Of a stretch of DNA of 33,581 nucleotides, positions 1 through 10,808 are shown in pieces. The translations under genes were made by a program, and so were the position numbers. The notes beneath the pieces were generated by a model. The model was not told the origin of the DNA and ran no database searches. It was given only the letters and a program-made list of their open reading frames with translations. This DNA is from Catenaria anguillulae PL171 (lineage: Eukaryota > Blastocladiomycota > Blastocladiomycetes > Blastocladiales > Catenariaceae): contig MCFL01000266.1 in the NCBI GenBank assembly GCA_002102555.1, positions 1 through 33,581 of the forward strand. The letters run 5' to 3'. Position 1 is the first letter of the stretch. Every line of letters begins with the position of its first letter.

Positions 1-456
1 GAGTTGATGTGTTCGGTTCTGTCTAGTTGGTGAAGACCATATATTCAAATACTTCACTCGTGACTTGACAGGGGAAAGACAGCAAGCGGAAGGAAAACTA
101 TTAAATGTGCAAAAGAGCAAGAACAAGACGGGGGGTGCGGAATCAAATGAAAATGGGAGGATCAAAGACAAAAATGTGTTGCATATTACTCACAAACGTT
201 TGCCAAGTCGCCGCATTCGGGTTCTTTCGTTGTCGAAGTTCACACAGCAGCAGGGTGGAAACTCAACTTCTGCAAACCGGCGATTTATTCAAGTTTTACA
301 AGGGTCGATGACTGCAAGAGAATCACAAGAAGAACGACGGGAAATTCAAGTCCTGCCATTCGAGCGACGACCAAGGCCGGTCCATGGAGCAGCCATAGGT
401 GTAGCAGGGGCTTGCGCCTGCACAACAGCTACACGCTTTGTGTACTTGCACTTGTC
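1..456. other. Intergenic, downstream of the leftmost minus-strand gene
   Basis: This stretch lies beyond the stop codon of the minus-strand gene ending at 457. It has open frames on the plus strand, but they show no recognisable domain and overlap each other. I see no convincing gene, RNA or repeat here. Confidence 0.4.
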
Positions 457-1481
457 TTATGTGACAACCATGCCACGCGACGAGAACTCGTCGACCCACT
501 TGGCGAACGGACCCAATGCCGTGAAAATGTCGCCTTTATCCGCCAAGATCGCAAGAACCTTGCGGAGCGATTCAGCCGAGTCCATGTTCGCCGGCTTCCG
601 GTAATCCTTGAGCGCGGTCATGAGCGCGTCGGACTTTGACAGCGAGGACAAGAAACTGGTACCATTCTTGCCGAACTCGAGCTTGATGTCGGTCATGGCG
701 TCGCGCATGAACCTCTGCAAAAGTGTACAAGCGAGTGAGCCAAGATTCCAATTCGAGATGGGGCGTGGTTGATGAGGTCGATTCATACGATTGCGGCAAA
801 ACGGAAAAGGGTCGTGTCCGTATTGACGACGTCCAGCGTGCACGCCACGGCGAGCTGGCTGAGCTGCGCGTGCGTCAACTCGAGCGCTTCCCGAAAGGTT
901 TGCGGGAACGGTTGCACTGGAGCGCCAACGGCGACCAGAGCAACAGCAACGCCAGCGCCATGGCCGCCTGGAAGATGCGGACCAAGGCCTGGAACGACTT
1001 TGAGGAGCGGGCGTCAGGGCATCTCACTTGATGCTTGGAGGTTGTCATCACGCAAGCGCGAATTGGCGTGATACAGATCCAGTGACTGGGTAATCGTCCT
1101 AATCATGTCACCCCGAAGATTGTGGACGTCATCACGAAGACCACCGACCATGGCAGTCAGGTTTGCAATTTGGGCGTTGAGAGCCTCAAATTGTGCGTTG
1201 AACCTGGCAATCGCTTGAATTTGGGGGGCACCGGCAATCAAGTGCTGAAGGTGCTGGGGAGTCAAGATCCGGGCGACGGCATCGTCCACTTCCTCAACCC
1301 CGGCGACAACATGAACTCGGGCTTGCACCGTTTGAGGGCGTGCCTGGTGAGCTTGTGCAACCGCTTGAAGGTATGCGGCCTTTTGGGGAAACACCGGCGG
1401 GGGAGGCGCCACAGGTTCGTTGTTTGGCAACGACGGGGTGACGGATTGGTGGTGCTTGTCGGACTGCTCAGTTCGGCGCAT
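457..1481 (-). CDS. Coiled-coil protein, possibly Mug135-like, three exons
   Basis: The model has exon 1 at 1481-1028, an intron at 968-1027 (an alternative acceptor gives 989-1027), exon 2 at 967-789, an intron at 715-788 and exon 3 at 714-457. The exon lengths sum to whole codons, giving about 296 residues. The N-terminal third is proline- and alanine-rich (APPPPVFPQKAAYLQAVAQ). A heptad-like stretch follows (FNAQFEALNAQIANLTAMV), and then a segment around VQPFPQTFREALELT. This order of coiled coil, then a short linker, then a FP-x-T-x3-(A)L-x-LT motif recalls the fungal Mug135-like C-terminal family from memory; no search was possible. The tail (KWVDEFSSRGMVVT) is unassigned. An alternative reading splices this gene to the unknown gene on its upstream side through an intron at 1464-1567, which would also keep the frame. 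Function is unknown; a self-associating protein is the only inference I would make. Confidence 0.5.
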
Positions 1482-1561
1482 CACTCAATGTCAGTCAGTT
1501 GTCCAGGCTCGACGCCGACGAGACTAGTGAGAGGCAGGCCAAAGTACCAATCACTTGCAGC

Positions 1562-2153
1562 TCATACTTCATCTCTATGAACCCACTCTTCTGGATCCTT
1601 TCCATCCACGATTTCGTCCACCGTCGTGATCTTGATGATAACACCTGGTGCGTTTCGGAACCTTCAGAATAGGCTGAGGCGACAAAGAGGTTGTGGTCGT
1701 GGAAGGCCTCAATGATGTTGCGGACTTGATCAAGATCCTCCTTCATGATTCTCTTGAGCGGCCCGCCCGCACCTGCGCCCGCCATACGGCCGCCGTCGCT
1801 CATGGCGTTGGCAGTCTTGATCGAGGTCTGGGTTAGCCTGAGAACTATGCTCGAGGGGGAGGACGGAGATAAGGGGCCACATACGCACCACTTGCGGATT
1901 GATGAAGTGGGAGAAATGCCCGCTCTGAAGTAAGTGATGCGAGCCATCATCGCCAGGACGCCGTCGCATGTGCAGAGCCGCCACCTTCGCGCTTGGCGAC
2001 TGATGATCTTGTCCCATTCGGTCTCGGTTGGCTCCGGGTGACCTTGACTTTGACTTGCAAATGCCGGACGAGCGGCTCGCCCGTTTGGTAGCGTTGGGGC
2101 CGTGTGGATGGGGCACAAACGTCGACACAAAGGTCTGACAGGCGACGTCGCAA
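1562..2153 (-). CDS. Unknown protein, fragmentary, spliced, with probable frame errors
   Basis: Coding character is clear but the model is incomplete at the 5' end. A frame reading GEPLVRHLQVKVKVTR runs near 2045-2080. It must shift by -1 at a GG pair (about 2037) to continue as EPTETEWDKIISRQARRW and MMARITYFRAGI. A GT-AG intron at about 1843-1893 then joins IRKW to LTQTSIKTANAM in frame. The next exon reads KRIMKEDLDQVRNIIEAFHD and FVASAYSEG. A second -1 shift near 1660 (CC where CCC would fit) leads to GVIIKITTVDEIVDGKDPEE. Translation ends at the stop at 1562-1564, unless an intron at 1464-1567 links it to the neighbouring downstream gene. No family was recognised. Upstream frames in 2160-2490 may hold a first exon that I could not join with confidence. 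Confidence 0.4.
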
Positions 2154-2492
2154 AAAGGGATCACTGGCGGGGAAGGGACGGCAACGATGGGCAGAGGCGA
2201 AGCGGCCGTACCAAGAGTATAATCAGGCCGAGAGGAGCATGATAAGTATCTAGGCAAATCTGGATTGCCTTGGGCGGAAAGCAGCAGCTCACTTCGCACA
2301 TGGTTTGCACCGAAATCGGATTGCACTTGTTGAAGCCCAACACGATCCAAGATCGAAGGTCATGCATGACCAGTAAGGATGGACGTTGTCTTGTCTCACA
2401 CACGTCTGACGCCTGCTCCGAAAGTCCGAAAGTCCAAACCGCTGTCCGAGCGGTGCTGTGCATGCAATGAAAGCAATGAAAAGACATTCATC

Positions 2493-4072
2493 ATGTTCAC
2501 CTCCTTTGCCTTTACCCAACGTAGCAGCCCCTATGTTCCCGGGTTCCAAGTGGGCGTGGCATCTGGCTTGCGTCCAATGCGCGGCCGCCAAGATCAGCTC
2601 GACCGCAACGATTCACTATCGCACGTCACCTTTGTCCGCCGCCGTGAGCCAAAGGTCATTGACCTGATTCGCAAGTTGCGTCTTTGGCGGCCCGATCCCG
2701 TCATTGGGATCAATGGAATCCAGAACCATGTTCCGCCGCCGCCATTCGAGGTTCCCCAGTCGCTCATTGACGATGCTGTTGCAAGATCGCAGTTGCCCAA
2801 GGCACCGCCGAAATACCGCAAGTATGCCAGTCTCCTGTATGTTCCGATGCATCTGTATATGTACCTCATCTTCTGAGAAGAACTCACCAGCTTACCGCGA
2901 GATGCTAGGGCAGCATTTCAACCTGACGAATGGATCCCGCCGCTCCCTCAGGCACCACCTGCGGGCACGCCCGACCCGCAGTTGACACCATTCACTTTTC
3001 AGCATTCGGTTCAACAGGACTTTTCGGGCCTATCTCCAACGCAGCACAGCAAGATTGTTTGCAAGACGTTCTGCAATCCCTGGCTTCGAATGCGTCCGCA
3101 CCAATTCCAACTTCCAAAGTCCTGGTTATCACGCCCAACAGCAACTTGACGGTTTCTCCACTGATTGACAGATGGCATTCCTCGACCGCCTCGCCTCACA
3201 GACACTGTCGCGACTCTTCATCTTCAACAGGCGTGGACTCGGCTGACCCGCTTTGAAGTTGCCGTCATTCTATCCGAGATTCATGACCTTGACCTCAGCA
3301 TTGTGCACCAGGTGCTTCCAGGTGCATCATGCTTTTGTCCCATTCCACTTCCATCCATGTGATCAAGAATTGACCTGTCGTCATACTTGCGTTATCGCCT
3401 AGATTACAAATACATGGCAGAGGCGGCCATCCGCAAATCTGGCGGGCACCACGACGTTCGCCACTGGCCTATTGGCGAGTATGTGCGCTCTCAAGCCGCC
3501 GCCAACCTCGCCTGGCCCACTCCGCCCTCAAACATTGCGCCCGCATCCAATGTTTCCGACCGCGGAACTCCATTCTCGTGGGATCGATCGTTTGAGGCAA
3601 TGTTTGGCCACCTTAAGTGTAAGCAACGGCATGCGATTGGCCTCAAGACTATTGGTGCGCATTGGTATGATATTCGTACGTGACCGTCTTTCTCTCTGTG
3701 CTGGTTATTTTTGCGACACTAGGGCTGATTGCCGTGTCAACAATCATCCTTCAGACAAGACCCCACTTCCGCTTGAGCGCTCGCGCGAGCGATTGGAGGC
3801 GTACATGGTCCAAGCATGGGTTCGCCTGACAAGACATGAAGTGGCCGAAATGTTGTCTGAGGTTGGATCCATGTCCAACGCTGATATCTTGGTCATTTTA
3901 CCTGGTACGCATGTGGCATGCATCGGATGCCTCGTACATGCTCTTCCAACACGAGATCTAAGAAAGAATGCTTGTCAAATTGGCAGATTTCCTTACGCTC
4001 ATGGCCGAAATCAAAGCCGCAAAGGCCGCAAGAACGGCTGCCAGACCGCTCGTCATTGCGGCAGAAATCTGA
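2493..4072 (+). CDS. Unknown protein with duplicated AWxRLTRxEVA module, six exons
   Basis: Proposed exons are 2493-2821, 2891-3118, 3172-3321, 3403-3675, 3755-3904 and 3963-4072, all with GT-AG introns of 53-81 nt. Two -1 corrections are needed, one in exon 2 near 3028-3031 (GGG where GGGG fits) and one in exon 3 near 3225-3231. With both, the CDS is exactly 414 codons, 413 residues. The N-terminal part (VIDLIRKLRLWRPDPVIG) is followed by a proline-rich linker (PPLPQAPPAGTPDPQ). Two related modules follow: QAWTRLTRFEVAVILSE ending in a VLP-acidic motif, and QAWVRLTRHEVAEMLSE ending in an ILP-acidic motif. The C-terminus is a basic, alanine-rich helix (EIKAAKAARTAARP). I recognise no family. 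The start could be the ATG at 2493 or lie further upstream in the same open frame (from 2379). A 41-nt intron is an alternative to the exon 2 frame correction. Confidence 0.5.
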
Positions 4073-4338
4073 CAAAAGTGACGGCGGGACAGTGCGACGG
4101 ACGTTGCGGTGTGGCGGCTTGCGACGTCAAGTAGTACTTGCGTTGAATGTCTCATTGTCTCACGTTGGTTCCCCCCTCCTCACTCCACCATAGCTCCTCT
4201 TTTGGCCGTTTGCGGAGAGCCGATCGGATGCATATGTGGCAGACACCCAGGATCTGGGCGTCAATGAGAAACGCATTGCCAACGCTCACCCGATGAAATT
4301 TTCCTTACACACTTGATGCATTCGAATGAGCCATAATC

Positions 4339-6060
4339 ATGCCGCCGTCACTGGGATCCAGCTTTCGTGGCACGCTTCAGCGAGTCTCCAAGGTCTTGTC
4401 GGCGGTTGCCCATATGCGCGGACCTGCTGACAAGATCCGCTTCTTAACCCAAGACCCAGACGCCCGATCCATTGTCCCGCTGCTGCGCTTTACTACAGAC
4501 CCGAATGTCACGTTTGGCATCACCCGCAAAGTTGCCGAGAATGCCCTGAAATCGCCCACCGCTGTTCCCTCGAACGGCTCGAGCAGCTCGAGTGAGCCCA
4601 CGTCAGTACAGGCTCTGTTGCAGGAGATGAACGAGGGCAAATGGTCTCGCCCATCGTTGCGTGATCCCATGCTGGGCCATTTGGCGACCAAGCACAAGCT
4701 GGATGCAGAAGATATCGAGACGCTGGTTCGGTTGTTGGATCGCAACCTCAAGGTCGGGCTGGGTCCCGCTCGCTGGCGCGAATTGCCGCTTACGATCGAC
4801 CAGCAAAAGGAGTTGGATGCCATGTTGAGCAAGTCAACACAAACCCCAACGGCCGCGCATAGCCCGTCTACAGCCCCGAAACCATCCTCATCTGTCCCTA
4901 ACAGCACATCGGTGCCGACGGTCGCTGCCTCAACGTCATCTTCTTTGTCGACTGCATTAAGGTTGACGACGTTTCCGGGCACTGCCCTTGGATATCCATT
5001 CAAGGGCAAGCTTGATCCCGCTGTGTACTTTGCTTCAAGGAAATTGGACGGAGTGCGTATGATTGCGACCGTGACTCTCGACTCATCGACACAAGCAGTA
5101 AAACCCACTGTCGAATGTTACTCGCGAACCGGAAAACCGCTCTCTGTGCCCGATGTTGTCGTCTCTGACCTTGCTCGGCTGTTTTCCTCTATCAATCCAT
5201 CTGTATCCGACAACGGACTTTCCACCTGGGTCCTGGATGGCGAGTTGTGTGTTGCCGGCTCGAAACCGGGTGCCAGCGACGACTTTGACCGTGTGATATC
5301 CACCGTGCGCTCAACCCGCAACACCGCCAACGCATTCTCAACCGACATCCATTACTACATCTTTGACGCACTCACGCTCGCCGAATTCATGAGCAAATCA
5401 TCTTCCCGCATCCTCTCAGACCGCCTTTCCACGTTGATCTCACGGGCATGCGCATCATCACCAACCATCTCCATCACTGTCGCGGAACTCGGCCCACATT
5501 CCTGGTCCACGCCAATCCCAAACACCTCGCACCTGCACCTCATGACGCACCAACGCATCCACGGCGCCACCGACGTGACCCACGTTGCCGACCTCATGCA
5601 CCTGGCCCGCTCACAGGGTTGGGAAGGCCTGATTGTGCGTAAAGACGCCCGCTACCGCGGCGCCCGCCACAAGGACGTGCTCAAAGTCAAACACTTTGCC
5701 GATGCCGAATTCACCGTGGTAGGCGTCGATATTGACCCAGCGTTTCGGATCCCGCGGCCCATGCTTCCACCCGTGCTTGGACCCGACCTTGCGCCCTACG
5801 TGCCGGTAGCGGCACACGATGCAAGTGAAAGTGTGGTAACGGCGCCGTATGCGAAGGCAGTGTGGGTGGATGTATCTGGCGGGCAACGTGTGGCGGTCGG
5901 GTCGGGCATGTCGCTTGTACAGAGGTTGGAGTGGGCCAGGTATCCTGAGCGCATTGTGGGCAGACAGGTCACAGTGCAGTATTTCGAGCAGACAAAGGAT
6001 GGCAGTTTGAGGTTCCCGTCGCTCAAGGCCGTGTATGGGCCAGAGGGGAGGGATGTATAG
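4339..6060 (+). CDS. ATP-dependent DNA ligase, single exon, 573 aa
   Basis: This enzyme should seal nicks in duplex DNA through an adenylated-lysine intermediate. Nucleotidyltransferase motifs are visible in order. Motif I is SRKLDGVR with catalytic lysine 235, and YSRTGKP carries the arginine that usually follows it. LDGELC is the acidic metal/ribose motif, YYIFDAL is next, WEGLIVRK is motif IV and VLKVKHF is motif V. The C-terminal OB part ends with VGSGMS and DGSLRFPS. That ending resembles the OB-fold of viral, bacterial and kinetoplastid LigK-type ligases rather than DNA ligase I. The N-terminal 165 residues look helical and include RLLDRNLKVGLG, reminiscent of the ligase DNA-binding domain. 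A Ser/Thr/Pro-rich linker (about 165-210) separates it from the catalytic core. The gene is intronless. It runs towards the Hsp70 gene; the two are tail to tail. Nuclear, mitochondrial or repair use cannot be told from sequence. Confidence 0.9.
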   Translation: MPPSLGSSFRGTLQRVSKVLSAVAHMRGPADKIRFLTQDPDARSIVPLLRFTTDPNVTFGITRKVAENALKSPTAVPSNGSSSSSEPTSVQALLQEMNEGKWSRPSLRDPMLGHLATKHKLDAEDIETLVRLLDRNLKVGLGPARWRELPLTIDQQKELDAMLSKSTQTPTAAHSPSTAPKPSSSVPNSTSVPTVAASTSSSLSTALRLTTFPGTALGYPFKGKLDPAVYFASRKLDGVRMIATVTLDSSTQAVKPTVECYSRTGKPLSVPDVVVSDLARLFSSINPSVSDNGLSTWVLDGELCVAGSKPGASDDFDRVISTVRSTRNTANAFSTDIHYYIFDALTLAEFMSKSSSRILSDRLSTLISRACASSPTISITVAELGPHSWSTPIPNTSHLHLMTHQRIHGATDVTHVADLMHLARSQGWEGLIVRKDARYRGARHKDVLKVKHFADAEFTVVGVDIDPAFRIPRPMLPPVLGPDLAPYVPVAAHDASESVVTAPYAKAVWVDVSGGQRVAVGSGMSLVQRLEWARYPERIVGRQVTVQYFEQTKDGSLRFPSLKAVYGPEGRDV

Positions 6061-6634
6061 TCTTGGCTCGATGTCACGCCAATGACGCCAATCTATGCAC
6101 ATTTCTATCATAAATCCAGTTGAAGCTTCCGATATTGCAGCTACGAGTCACACGGACAGTTTTGTTTCCGCTCTTGCCGATCGTCTCGTGGGCGATCGCT
6201 GCTGCGGATTTGGGTTGATATGAGGCCGTGCGGAACACATGAGGATTTGATAAAGATCTGTATGTATGTGTGTGTATATCTGTTGGAGGGTGTATAGCTA
6301 GCAGAGGCAGAAGGACAAGGGGAAAACAAAAGCGGGGAGATGCACAGCCAAAAAAAAAGAGAGGGGGTGGAAGAAGGAATCACTAACATAAACAAAAGCA
6401 AAGCATTAGCGAGCATTGGATTCTCACGTTGAAAGCCAGGGAGGTGAAATTGGTCGATTGAACGGAGAAGGTAATATGACCAGTCGACAGAGCGGATGTG
6501 GTGAATGATGGGAGCACAAGTAGCGGCGGCAAGTCGAAATGGGAAAGGTGATGTTGGAGGGAAATGGGGGTTGTGATCGATAAACATACAGCAGAGCCAA
6601 CAACAACACGCCGAAAGAGTGAAAATGCAGAAAA
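6061..6634. other. Intergenic between convergent ligase and Hsp70 genes
   Basis: This holds the 3' ends of two convergent genes. It contains a purine-rich stretch (about 6300-6370, with an A-run at 6351-6358). The open frames here lack domain character. I see no gene, RNA or repeat that I can support. Confidence 0.5.
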
Positions 6635-9453
6635 CTACCGAACGTGAATGTGCCCATGCCCCAAAATGGTCCGCCACGTGCGGCCAGACTCGGTATCCGT
6701 GACACACACCTCCAACTCGACGCGCCCAAAGTAAATGGAAATGCTCAAATCTCGCTTTGACCAGTTTGCATTTGCGCCGCCGCCGCCAACTCCAGACGAC
6801 GTGGATGGCGCCACCGACACCATCGAGTCCCGCGCGCTCCCGTGGAAACTGCCACTGGACGGCGAATTTGGCGGATAGAATGGCCGCGCGTCAATTGTAA
6901 CCCGGCCGAGGAAGTCGCACTTGTCACGCCTGGTATGCAACAACGGCCGCCTCACATCCGATGCGAAAATGTTGATGTCGGCCGTCCACGACCCCGGCGA
7001 CAGCGAAAAGTGATGCTTGGCATAATGCGACGACATCTGCACGGGGTCCCCCTTTTGAATAAAGGCCTCCACATAGGAATCCACCAGCCAAAACGCCTGA
7101 TTGCGCGGCTGATCAGGCGCACGGTACACGACATCACGCTCCTCATCGACCTGTGGGTCAAACGGACGCAGGATCTGCACGCCAATGGAGCGGCGCGCAC
7201 GGCGCGACCGGATACTGTCGCCGACGGCTGCGTACACGGCACCACGCAACACGGCAACCTCGGGCGATGGGATCGAGCGCACGCGATTGACGAGCTTTTT
7301 GATGACCGGATCGTCGGCAATCCGCTTGCGCAGGTACGCAGAGTTGCCAAAGCCGCCGACAACAAACATGTGCTCGAGCACCGTGCCGGACCCGTTGCTG
7401 CCTACGAGCGCACCCGAAGCCGTTGCGCCCGCATCGCCGTTGGTCACAAGCGAATGGATCTGCGTCTGCACCAGCCGAATGATCGAGTCCAGGACGGGGT
7501 CAAAGAAACTGCGCATGCGCTGCGGATCCAACTCGATGGTCCCGCCCTCCAACGCCTCGGGCAACTGCCCGTCCAATGTATCCTTGAGCTCCCTCAAGAT
7601 GGCTTGCGGCACGAAAATCTCGTCAATTGCCGACTCGGATCCCGTAAAGGACCGCTTCCGATACTCCCACTGCGACAACAAGTTGTTCCACGCGGCCGCA
7701 CACCGCGGCGAATGGCTGACGTTCTCAAGACCCAATGGCGTCATGAGCTCGCCCAAATAATTAAGGAACGCCACATCCACATTGGTAGCGCCGAAAAACC
7801 CGCCCTGGCCCATGGACAGCTCGACTAGTTCGGGCGCAGACCGTGGGTCGTCGGTTTGCCCGATCCGGCATTGAAACAGGTCGACCGTGCCGCCACCGCA
7901 ATCAACAACGAGAAACTCTGACCCAGGACGCAGTTGCACGTCCGGGTCGTGGACGCACGCCATGCACGCGGCCTCGGGTTCGTAACAAAAGACGAGGTTG
8001 GGCGAGCGTTCAGTGGTGATGAGGCCGGCACGGTATGCGGCGCGGCGAAGGCGTTGGTGGGATTCGGCAGACCAGTTGACGGGGACTGGAAGATGGGACC
8101 GGATGCATTTGTGCATGTGGGTGTGAGTCACGTGTGTGTTTTTATGTCGGTGGCTGAATGTGTGGTTTGGCGTACCGGTCAAGCAATACATGATTTCGTC
8201 CTTTGCAATGTCGCCCTTGCCAAACGACACGCCCCACATGCGGTCGAGCGTTTGCATGCAATACCCATCGACTTCACGGAGGTAGTCACGAATGATATCG
8301 TCAGCTTGCAGACCTTCGGGAATGATTGGCTTGAGGAACTCTGGCGTGCTTGGTTCCTATCATGTCCAATTCTGAACGTCAGTTCCGCAGGTCAGCAGGA
8401 AAACGAAGAAAAATCACGTACGAGACAGAGCTTGACGCGCTCAATCTTGTGCAGCTTCATCGTGTTCTTTTTCATGGCGGTAAAGCCCCACGAATCAAGC
8501 GCCAAATTGTCCTTGGCGTAGCACGAAATTGTGGGCGTTTTCACACCCGTCACGTTGGGTGGCTGATCGGGCCAGTTGAGCGGGGTGACAGGTTGCAGCT
8601 TTGTCGGATCGGATTGCATTTGCACAATGGCAAAGCCAGAGTAAGTGGTGCCAAAGTCGAGGCCCACACAGTACCGGATCTATCCATGGCGCAGCCTCAA
8701 TCATCAGCAAATGAGGTAGGCACGGTAATTGATGCATCAGAAGTACAGGCATACCTTGGACACGTCGTGCGCCACAACTTCTGCTGGTGCGAGCGGCGTC
8801 ACGCCACTCTGCTGCTGTTGCTGTTGCGTCTGCGCAGGCGACCCAATTCCAGAATCTGGCCGGAGGTTGTTGTCAGGTGGGTTGGCCGGCCGGTGTTTGG
8901 GCGAATGTTTGAGCGCTGATCTGAGTTGCTGCTGCTGTTGCTGGCCGCCCGCTCCAACCTGTGGACTGCGCAACGACATTTGCGATTTCGACGAGGCGAG
9001 CGAAGGCCCTCCACCCTGTTGGTGATAATTGCCCGACAAGGGCGACGGAACGCCAGGCGATTTCGGCGGCACGCCTGCCGAGGACCGCGGGCTACCCGGG
9101 GCCGTGGAGGTCGGCGAAGCAAAGTCAAAGGATCCGCGTGGCGAATTCAGCGACATGAGCGAAGATGGCCGGTTGGGGGTTTGGCGTCCGCCGTGTGTGC
9201 TGGAAGCGGCACTGTTGTTGTAGGACGAGGACGAGTATTCAGCGGCAGCGGCAGCGGCTGCAGAGTATTGCATGAATGAGGCGGACGAATGTGCCGTGTT
9301 GGTGCGCTGGCGGCCGCCTGTGGGGGCGAGGGCTGGATCGGCATAGGGCGAGTAAGGGTCGTGGCCAAGGCCCGGCTGGTGGTGCATGGGCGGCGGGTTC
9401 TTGCCGCGCGCCTTGTCCTTTTTCTTTTTGCCAAAACCGAGGAACTTGAGCAT
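6635..9453 (-). CDS. HSPA12-like Hsp70-family protein, four exons, 862 aa
   Basis: Exons are 9453-8755, 8679-8422, 8356-8176 and 8085-6635. The introns are 65-90 nt, all GT-AG, and the exon sum is exactly 863 codons. The protein is an actin-fold ATPase of the divergent HSPA12 branch of Hsp70. Phosphate-1 loop GLDFGTTYSG opens exon 2, phosphate-2 VVDCGGGTVDLF lies in exon 4 and the adenosine motif VVGGFGNSAYLR follows. After that, a substrate-side region without classical Hsp70 peptide-binding features ends in TILGHGHIHVR. The first 230 residues are not part of the fold. They start with a lysine-rich MLKFLGFGKKKKDKARGK, then become low-complexity, rich in Ser, Gly, Pro and Ala, with two Gln runs. 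Fungi commonly carry several HSPA12-like proteins. Clients are unknown; signalling or stress roles are inference only. Confidence 0.88.
8815..8948 (-). repeat. Short CAG/CAA runs encoding polyglutamine
   Basis: Two trinucleotide runs in exon 1 of the Hsp70-family gene encode six-glutamine tracts (AQTQQQQQQS and GGQQQQQQLRS). The codons are a CAG/CAA mixture. They sit in the disordered N-terminal extension and could vary in length between strains. Confidence 0.7.
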
Positions 9454-10808
9454 GGTGACGAACTGGCGGGTGTGGCGCAGAGGCAGAGGGTATCAGTTGA
9501 GGTGCAGAGGTGCGGCCGTCTCGGATCGAAGCGGAGAGGACGAGTCGTCGGTCAAGGCGCAAGCGAGCGAATATGTAGGTAGTATTGCCGGAGGTCGGCG
9601 GTGTATTGCGTTGCCTTTTGTGTGGATATCAAGGGTGTCTGTCCGAATCGGCCCAATGGCAATTGCAAACCTTCTTGGCACTCGTCCATAGCAATACAGC
9701 ACTTAAGGGAGATCTGTCAAGATCAGTCGAGAAACGGCGTTGCACGGGGGCAAAAGAACATATTTAGCAGGGCCGCTACCTCGCATAACAGTACAGTGGC
9801 CATGCCACAGGGAATGAAAAGAAGGCCTTGTTAACATTGCATTCAGTCCGTCGCAATTCAACTCTCCATCCGACCTTCATTCGTCTCGTCTGTTCGCAAG
9901 CATTGGTCGGAGAAGCGGATCGCGGTGAGTGAGAGTGATCACGATGAGACATGGACAGGCTTGCGATCACAAAACCTTCCTCGAAGCAACCAACAGCAGT
10001 TGAGGGCAATGAATATGTACATACATGTATATGCACCCCAGTCGCACAAATGCCAGCTGTCTGGCCAAACGCTTCTTGCTGTTTTCACTCAGGCACGAGA
10101 TAGACCCCTCATTCGGCATTGATTCAGTTTGGACTGCTTGTCGACTCGGCATGCTAAAGTCTTGGCCGTTTGGTTTTTCACTCACCACTCAGAGAACCGG
10201 ACACTTGGCTGCCCTCGTCGCTGATTCACTTGTGCAGCGGCACAAACGGTGAGTCTGACTCTTCATCAATCAAATGCTGTTCCTCGGTTCCATAGTCATC
10301 GCCTGTCTGTATGGCGGTGAGGACGGTTAGGTAGCACGGAATGCAAGTGCGAGACATGTGAGTCGGAAAACGCAGACAACGCGCAGACCAGTCTCACCCT
10401 TCCCATTGATCGGGCGCTCACCGCATTCGAGACTCTGCCACATCCCAGCCAGCAAGAGAAAGAAATGGAGGAATTCCAAGAGAATACCGTTCTTTGCGGC
10501 CAAGCAAAGGCAATGGATTGCGGTTCTCACATTTCTCTAGAATTTGGAGCAGTCGGTATCGCCGCGCATGTCTGCGATCCGGGGCAAGTTTGTAATGGAT
10601 CATGTCTCGCTTCAATCCAGCTTCAAGGACAGCTCGATAATGGTGAGCAGCGGGGCTGCTCAAAAGGCACTTCCATCCCCGACCCGCCCTCCTTCCCTTC
10701 ATTCCGTGGCCTATCACCAAACAAAGGCAGTCCAAACCAGCCAAAGAGCTCTAATCCACACACTCTGATCCGCTCGTTCCTACACGCCAACGCAAACGCC
10801 CCACCACC
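9454..10808. other. Divergent intergenic region
   Basis: This region separates the start of the minus-strand Hsp70-like gene from the start of the plus-strand repeat-protein gene, so both promoters should lie here. It contains an AT-rich patch with the 10-bp palindrome ATACATGTAT near 10023-10032. The region just before 10809 is C/A-rich and leads into a good start context (caccATG). No convincing coding frame was found, although untranslated exons are possible. Confidence 0.4.

Noticed and set aside
4339-6060. Ligase as evidence for an integrated virus
   Set aside because: Only the OB end resembles viral ligases; no capsid, polymerase or other viral gene lies nearby, and the neighbours are cellular.
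6842-7828. 328-codon plus-strand frame inside the Hsp70-like gene
   Set aside because: It is antisense to exon 4, whose translation carries clear Hsp70-family motifs; the plus frame shows none.
8041-8257. Reading 6635-8257 as one unspliced 540-codon protein
   Set aside because: The middle part (GTPNHTFSHRHKNTHVTHTH) is the translation of a 90-nt GT-AG intron; splicing joins YCLT to VPVNWSAES as expected for the family.
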